Positions 58,951 through 64,000 of a stretch of 64,000 nucleotides of DNA are shown here, piece after piece (within the stretch, counting starts at the first letter, position 1; every line of letters begins with the position of its first letter). Source of the DNA: Hetaerina americana (taxonomy: Eukaryota; Arthropoda; Insecta; Odonata; Calopterygidae); assembly GCA_022747635.1 (NCBI GenBank), contig JAKTNV010000005.1, positions 47,428,013 through 47,492,012 on the forward strand. Direction: 5' to 3'. The notes under the pieces were generated by a model that saw only the letters and a list, made by a program, of their open reading frames with translations, did no database searches and had not been told where the DNA came from. The translations under genes were made by a program, and so were the position numbers.

Positions 58951-60603
58951 CCATTAGATATTTTTGACTATGATTAGTGATGTTAAGATAACTATAATAG
59001 ACGAAAGGTTATGCATGGAACGCAGAACGAACCACTCAGCTGGCGAACCAGCGAACGACCACACTACGGTGGTGGCGCGCGCCAGCTTCAAACATGAATT
59101 TAAAGAGATAGCAGGAGCTGAATTGTAAAAACATCCAAACCTCACACTTCCACTCCTCATCAATGTTTCAAATGAAACTTAGAAGTTGCTTGTCAACTAA
59201 CGCGCTCATCCAAAACTATACCGAGCACTGAGATTTTTTTTAAGCTTACAAAATGTGGAAGGAAGCAAAACGTCGTAGTGCGAGTGTAGGTTGGCTTCGG
59301 TGCTAAAACGCTTAACAGTTAAATAGGAGCCAGCATACAATACTGTCATGTGATGGCAATATTTGATAAGACTGGAAGCCTTCAGTAGGCAGAGATGTAA
59401 ATCATCCCAACAAGATAAGGGCGTAATTTTTGCCCAACGGGAGGAGTGGCGGTTGACATAGGAAATCTTGTGGCTTTAATATGAGAACTCGTCCTTATTG
59501 GGACTCTTTTGTTCCTTATTGTAATTTTAACCGCTTTGGGGTATAAAAGATATTCCAGCAATACTATAAATTTTTACTTTTGGTTCTTTAATATGGTAAT
59601 ACATTTTCTTCAAATTGATCACCACATAGGGTTTCTAAAAATGTCTCGGTTGTCAGTAATTTCAGAAAACACTTTGAAGCACAACTTTTAACTTAGAAAT
59701 TTTGCATACTCTTACGCTAATTGAGCTCAAATAATATTTTTTATCATTTTTTGTAAGTTATCTGATCACAATGAAATTTTTCACTCAAATTACTTTTAAA
59801 TCAGTAATTATGAAAAGTTAAAGATGCAGATAATTACTCTTGTAATGATGTATTTGGTCATCTTTCTCCCCATAGGACGGTATCACCGGCATGAAATAAT
59901 GAAGTATAATTTTACAGGGTTATAATGTCGCTACAAATAAATTTTAAATGATTGAACTAATTATTATCAATGAAACCATGGAGTAATCTTACTCTGTGTT
60001 AAGCCCTAGTGAGACATCAAAGGTCCTAAATTATATTGACCTATCAATGCTGGTAGTGTGCAAAAACCTTTATGTATTGATTTGGATTTCCGATTGGGAC
60101 CTATTTGATGTCTTCTTTGCCCATTGACGATAAAATAAACGCATAGTAAATCGAGATCTGATGTGGTTCACCCTAGACCCACCGTAAAAGTCCGAAATAA
60201 CGAAGATAACTTGCATTTTTACACTATCAAACCATTGTTTATGATCATTCTATGGTTTTATGATAAATTCAACTCCTGAAGTTCAATTTTCAGTTATAAT
60301 AGGGGTTTGTAAAGTTGTTCAAATAACTTAAAGCATGCCAACTACAGGCACATGCGCTACGGTATCTAAGTTAGAGCTTAGAGCTTTAGGGATCACAAGA
60401 ATGCTCAAGGTATTCCACCACTTTAAGGTTGTAGTCCACTCGGAAGGGTTTGTCACTAAAACTGGTAATTTATTTTTCTATTACCTATTCTTTTTGACAC
60501 GTCTTTCATTATTGACGAACATACGATATCTTCCAGCGAAGGAGAGCCTTTTAAGTTTGACTTTAGGCCAGATTAATGCAAATTAAAAGGAGAGAAATAA
60601 AAA
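58951..60603. other. Non-coding interval
   Basis: GC-balanced around 59030-59090, otherwise AT-rich. Nothing recognisable. Confidence 0.45.
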
Positions 60604-60840
60604 AGGTGGGTCACATTAGTCCAGGGGTAGAGCGATGGACTACTGACCGGAGGGCCTGGGTTCACCTCTCTGGGAACTCTCAGCTCCGCCCGAGCTTTGT
60701 GATTTTTCTGTGGCTAGGTCTTCCTTGGAAACCATAACCAGCGCAGGAAAAGGACTATTCCCTGAACTGCCCCTTCCCTGAGGTGTGATAGTCACATGCC
60801 GTCGGGCTTAGTACTGGGTGAACTCTACCATCACTTTTGC
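60604..60840 (+). mobile_element. tRNA-derived SINE copy S5 (family C)
   Basis: The head has a box A-like TTAGTCCAGGGGTAGAGCG and, in correct spacing, a degenerate box B (GGGTTCACCTCTC). The body is GC-rich and continues to about 60840 (GTGAACTCTACCATCACTTT). It aligns with the copy at 61205-61350. No intact tRNA fold is evident. Confidence 0.6.
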
Positions 60841-61204
60841 TTAATTTACTGGGTTTTTGGTTGTGGTTTATGTAAATAAGATTAAAGGTTAGGATTGTCT
60901 GGATGGTTCAAAGGGTTCACAAAACTTCAATACACAACTATACGAATGGTGTAAAATACTCCTAGAATTAAATTTTGTTTCGATTTTTGAGGTTAAAAAA
61001 CTAAAAAGATTCTTTCCTTAAGTACGAAAATCAAAACAAACGTTTTCATTTTCTAACAATTCAGTAATAGCATCAGTCAACGGAATTCAATTTTTTAATG
61101 TTGGTGCCTACGATTCTGTGTCTTGAAGAGAAATAGCTGGATAAAATTTTAAGTGTTGTTAAGACTCATGTGCAGTAATTGCTTTGAAATTATTTACGTA
61201 TGCC
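60841..61204. other. AT-rich spacer between two SINE copies
   Basis: Nothing recognisable. Confidence 0.5.
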
Positions 61205-61350
61205 GCCACTCAGTAGTCCCGTGGATAGACATCTGAGCTACTGAACTGAGTGGCCCTGCGTTCTGTTTCGGGAGACGGTGCACGGTAGCTTCTAACTATC
61301 TACATGGCAACTTTCCGCCACCGTCAGGGTGAGCGGTAATGGTCATTACT
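61205..61350 (+). mobile_element. tRNA-derived SINE copy S6 (family C)
   Basis: CAGTAGTCCCGTGGATAGAC aligns with the head of the copy at 60604, followed by CTACTGAACTGAGTGGCCCTGCGTTC against CTACTGACCGGAGGGCCTGG GTTC. The body shares the CCGTC..GG and final TCATTACTCACTT-like end only loosely. Boundaries are approximate. Confidence 0.5.
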
Positions 61351-61815
61351 CACTTAGCATTCGACATCAAAAATTAAGCTTTTCTTAGTATTTAGCTTAA
61401 ATATATTTCAATAAAAATTTCTGATGTTTTTGGACGGTGTTGCAGTGAAATTGTAATGCAGTCGTTGAAGCAAGATGGTAGTCGTAGATTGAGTGGCTTG
61501 TGAAATATACGTATGAGAAGGATGGAGAAGGTGAAATGAAACAAATGAGAAGAGGCTCTGCGAGGGAAGAGAGGGTTCTCTCAAGAAATATCCAACAGAG
61601 GCAGGAAAGATGGAGTTAGAGCTATCCGCAAACGTTTCGCATTTGTTCAAACAACCAACAAAATTGCGTGCTCACAGCTGTCACCGTGACTAAGAAACTG
61701 CCCACTTGCATTAAAAGGCCTATTACACGAATTAAATCCAGCCAAAACTGTGCGAATAAATTAGTCTGCCTATGCCAAGCATAGCCGCTGGTGTATAAAT
61801 AAATACATTCATGTG
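61351..61815. other. Non-coding interval
   Basis: Contains a purine-rich stretch (61500-61625) whose minus-strand frame is Ser/Pro/Phe-rich. Not called. Confidence 0.45.
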
Positions 61816-61878
61816 TACGAGGTCTGTTAAAAACGTTCCCGAAATTATTTTATTACAGGGAAATAATTCAATAACAAA

Positions 61879-63289
61879 CTATTGGTCAAGGTTGCCTTCA
61901 AATTTGTCTCCTTCCCAACGTGTACCCTTATCCCAACGGTGTTTCCACTTTTTGAAACTATCCTTAAACGCTTCTCCCGGAATGGTCACAAGATCCTCCA
62001 TTGAATTTTTCTCCATCTCTGGAATAGTGGCTAATATTTTTCCTTTAAGTGGGACCTGTAGTTTGAGAAACAAGAAAAAGTCACATGGGGCCTGGTCTGG
62101 TGAGTAGAAAGGGTGAGGAAGCACAGCGGTCTCTTTTTTGGCTAAAAATTCATGTCTGAGAACAATGAGCCGGCACGTTGTCGTGATGAAAACGACCATT
62201 TGCCGCTCCCCCAAAGTTCGGGCAGTTTTCGGCTAACTCTCTCTCTCTCTTAGGCATTTCATAACCCTCAGGCAGTACCACGTGTTGACTTTCTGGCCTT
62301 GAGGTAGGGATTCGTGATGCACAACCCCTTTTGCATCGAAAGAAACAATCAACATCCACCTAAAATTCGAGCAGACTTGAAGAGCTTTTTTGGGGCGGGA
62401 GGATGTTTCATCAATTCATTTAGAAAACTGAACTTTTTTAATTTTAGAGAGATAGTTAAGTAAACTGCAATACACCTATAAGGTGTGCGGTAGGGGGTGA
62501 ATACACACAAGACTAATTTTGACCCAAATTTGACCCTACCGTGGTCGGAAAATATCATTCTGATTTCTTATCGTTCGTGGAAAAAATTTTAGATCTATCT
62601 GTTCTGCACTTAATCTCTGTAATTTTATTAACATGATCTTTCCTATCGTAGTACGATAGGGGTTATAATATATTTATAGTATCACTGCTAAAGAGACTTA
62701 TATCCAATTTATGCAAAAGATTTAATCTTCGCTCCTTCGCGCCTTTGCTGGAATTTAACCTTCGCTCCGTGAAATATTTCCAGCATAGCTCCAATTTTCA
62801 TATTCATAATATCATGACTCATTACTTATTATGCCCCTAGGCCAGAAGGTATCGCCTTGTTCAGCTCGATCAGAAAGTTCCTGACAGACTTGAACTCGAT
62901 GTTATTTCTGGTCTGCTTTAATCAAGCGAGGCATCGAGACTGCGTCTCGATTCATCCTCATCTTATGTATCAGGAATTCAATGCACGATCAATCGAGATG
63001 GTACACTCTTCTGCAAGTTCCCTGACATTCAAACGTCGATTTTCACGAACGACACCGTTCACTTTCTCGATGTGGGGGACATCAGTCGGTGTTGATGGTC
63101 TTTCGGAACGCTCGTCATCTTCCACTGATACCGCCCCTTTTTGAACTGGATAAACCACTCATAATACACAAAACATTTCATGGCATCCTCAAGATGAGCC
63201 TTGGTAATCAACTCAAAACTTTTCGTTAAGAATTTACAGAGTTTAAGGCAGAATTTCATACGACAACACCGCTCTTTCAAACAGCTCAT
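61879..63289 (-). pseudogene. Mariner transposase remnant of M11
   Basis: Asp2 (HHDN) and Asp3 (APCDFF) are intact and the C-terminal 110 codons are open. The segment holding Asp1 (TGDE) is absent, replaced by the inserted DNA. At least three frame changes separate the blocks (63382-63059, 63158-62970, 62359-62150, 62214-61879). The KWKHRWDKGTRWEGDKFE end is close to that of the M3-type transposases. Confidence 0.78.
62420..62840. other. Foreign insertion inside M11, unidentified
   Basis: No transposase homology. It contains a perfect 9-bp-arm hairpin CCTATCGTA G TACGATAGG (62642-62660) and two near copies of TTAAYCTTCGCTCC (about 62725-62740 and 62757-62771). No terminal repeats were found, so boundaries are approximate. 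Confidence 0.5.
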
Positions 63290-63439
63290 TTTCACGGATC
63301 CGATTTTTAGCCGCACTCTCGGGCAAAACAAGGTATAAGTAAAGTGGTTAAAGGTAATTATTGGGAAGGCTTCCGGGGGCACAAGATTTTCATACGGATT
63401 GCAGAATAATCAGTTGGAGGTACGCTATTCAAAGAGTCC

Positions 63440-63660
63440 TGAAACTGCGTGTAATATTTCCTTGATCGAGTCCTTGCCCCAGCCAAGGAAATATTTTTGC
63501 ACTTAAGATCCGCTCGATTCCACCCTCCCCTCATCTTCTGTGTCTTTTATAATAATATAAGTTCCTACAACTTTACCTCACATTTATATCCATGTGAATG
63601 AAAATTTGTCCACTCTAGGCGGGTTCATGTTTTAATGTGTATCTGCATGTGTGTGTATTT
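63440..63660 (+). mobile_element. SINE copy S7 (family A, degenerate)
   Basis: TTTCCTTGATCGAGTCC with AGCCAAGGAAATATTT recalls the 3' part of the tRNA-like head. GATCCGCTCGATTCCACCCT matches GATCTGCTCGATTCCGCCTT at about 13515. The tail has CCATGTGAATGAAAATTTGT. Together these place it in the family of the copy at 13384. Confidence 0.6.
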
Positions 63661-64000
63661 TTATTGCTGGAGAGCTCACAAAGGAAAACAAAAATTTTAC
63701 AAATTAGATGATTTAGCTGAGACCTACAATGACAAAATTTATTTATTTGTTTATGCACTTTTTTCGGAAGCCTAAACTACGTTAATCATCGTCATCATGG
63801 CTCTAAAGCCATATTTGATAAGAGGGCATGATGAATACGAGAATTGCAGTTTGTACAATGAGGTAGAAGAATGCCGGGTAGGGAATTATGCACGTATTGT
63901 GTGGTGAGGTTGGAGAATTGGAGGATTTACCGATTTCGAAGGGACCGGATGCGTGTGTTATGCATGGCATGTAATCAGAGCAATTGGATGGAATTAAATA
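63661..64000. other. Non-coding interval to window edge
   Basis: Nothing recognisable; purine-leaning from about 63830 on. Confidence 0.5.

Larger units (their letters stand above)
61818..63400 (-). mobile_element. Mariner copy M11 with an internal insertion, family C relative
   Basis: The left end CGAGGTCTGTTAAAAACGTT follows TA (61816-61817). The right end is decayed and its limit is estimated. At about 1.58 kb it is longer than a normal mariner. The minus strand reads the N-terminus (MSCLKERCCRMKFCLKLCK at 63289), ERPSTPTDVPHIEKVNG, NRRLNVRELAEE, then about 350-430 bp of unrelated sequence (about 62420-62840), then MKHPPAPKK, FHHDNVPAH, SPDQAPCDFF and a C-terminus near 61880. Confidence 0.82.

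Noticed and set aside
1..64000. CRISPR arrays, operons, rRNA genes, prokaryotic origins or attachment sites
   Set aside because: No regularly spaced repeats or prokaryotic signals; everything recognised is eukaryotic.

Overview
The window is eukaryotic nuclear DNA, most likely from an arthropod and probably an insect. It is AT-rich, has no operons or ribosome-binding sites, and is full of (TA)n microsatellites. Its mobile elements (several mariner DD34D families, an RTE-type LINE, a GIY-YIG Penelope-like element and tRNA-derived SINEs) are typical of arthropod intergenic or intronic DNA. I could not assign a single complete host gene with confidence. Species cannot be determined from this sequence.

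Layout: a Penelope-like element enters from the left edge (1-1130, minus). Eleven mariner copies from at least seven families follow: 2884-3827 (-), 5280-6360 (+), 16554-17794 (+), 21635-22956 (+), 29190-30282 (+), 37508-38436 (-), 43881-44636 (+), 50857-51802 (+), 54536-55460 (-), 56567-57312 (-) and 61818-63400 (-). A 92-bp mariner-type MITE lies at 48231-48322. One RTE-like LINE family accounts for six fragments (9060-10063 +, 11030-11480 +, 13746-15030 -, 20640-23130 -, 26720-27580 -, 45270-45347 +). These were linked by aligning them with one another by eye. The mariner at 21635-22956 is nested inside the 20640-23130 LINE copy. SINE-like copies with tRNA-like heads or shared tails lie at 13384-13745, 18705-18850, 41224-41310, 45070-45260, 60604-60840, 61205-61350 and 63440-63660.

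None of the transposase genes is intact. The best preserved (21831-22906) has one frameshift and one nonsense codon. Several copies keep their terminal inverted repeats and DNA-binding domain but have lost the catalytic domain. In two copies from different families the deletion removes almost the same protein interval, carrying the first two catalytic aspartates. These copies could only have moved in trans.

The most unusual signals are small-RNA-like. A complete hammerhead-ribozyme-like fold can be drawn at 25703-25768. A weaker minus-strand version lies at 43334-43359. A 112-bp-arm inverted repeat at 44650-44877 places two related hairpin motifs head to head. The last sits in a composite locus (43790-45347): (TA)n, mariner, (TA)n, inverted repeat, (TA)n, SINE tail, LINE fragment. 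A perfect 183-bp duplication (7251-7622) and pyrimidine/purine-rich islands with spurious long reading frames complete the picture. All homology calls are from reading translations and alignments by eye; no database search was run.
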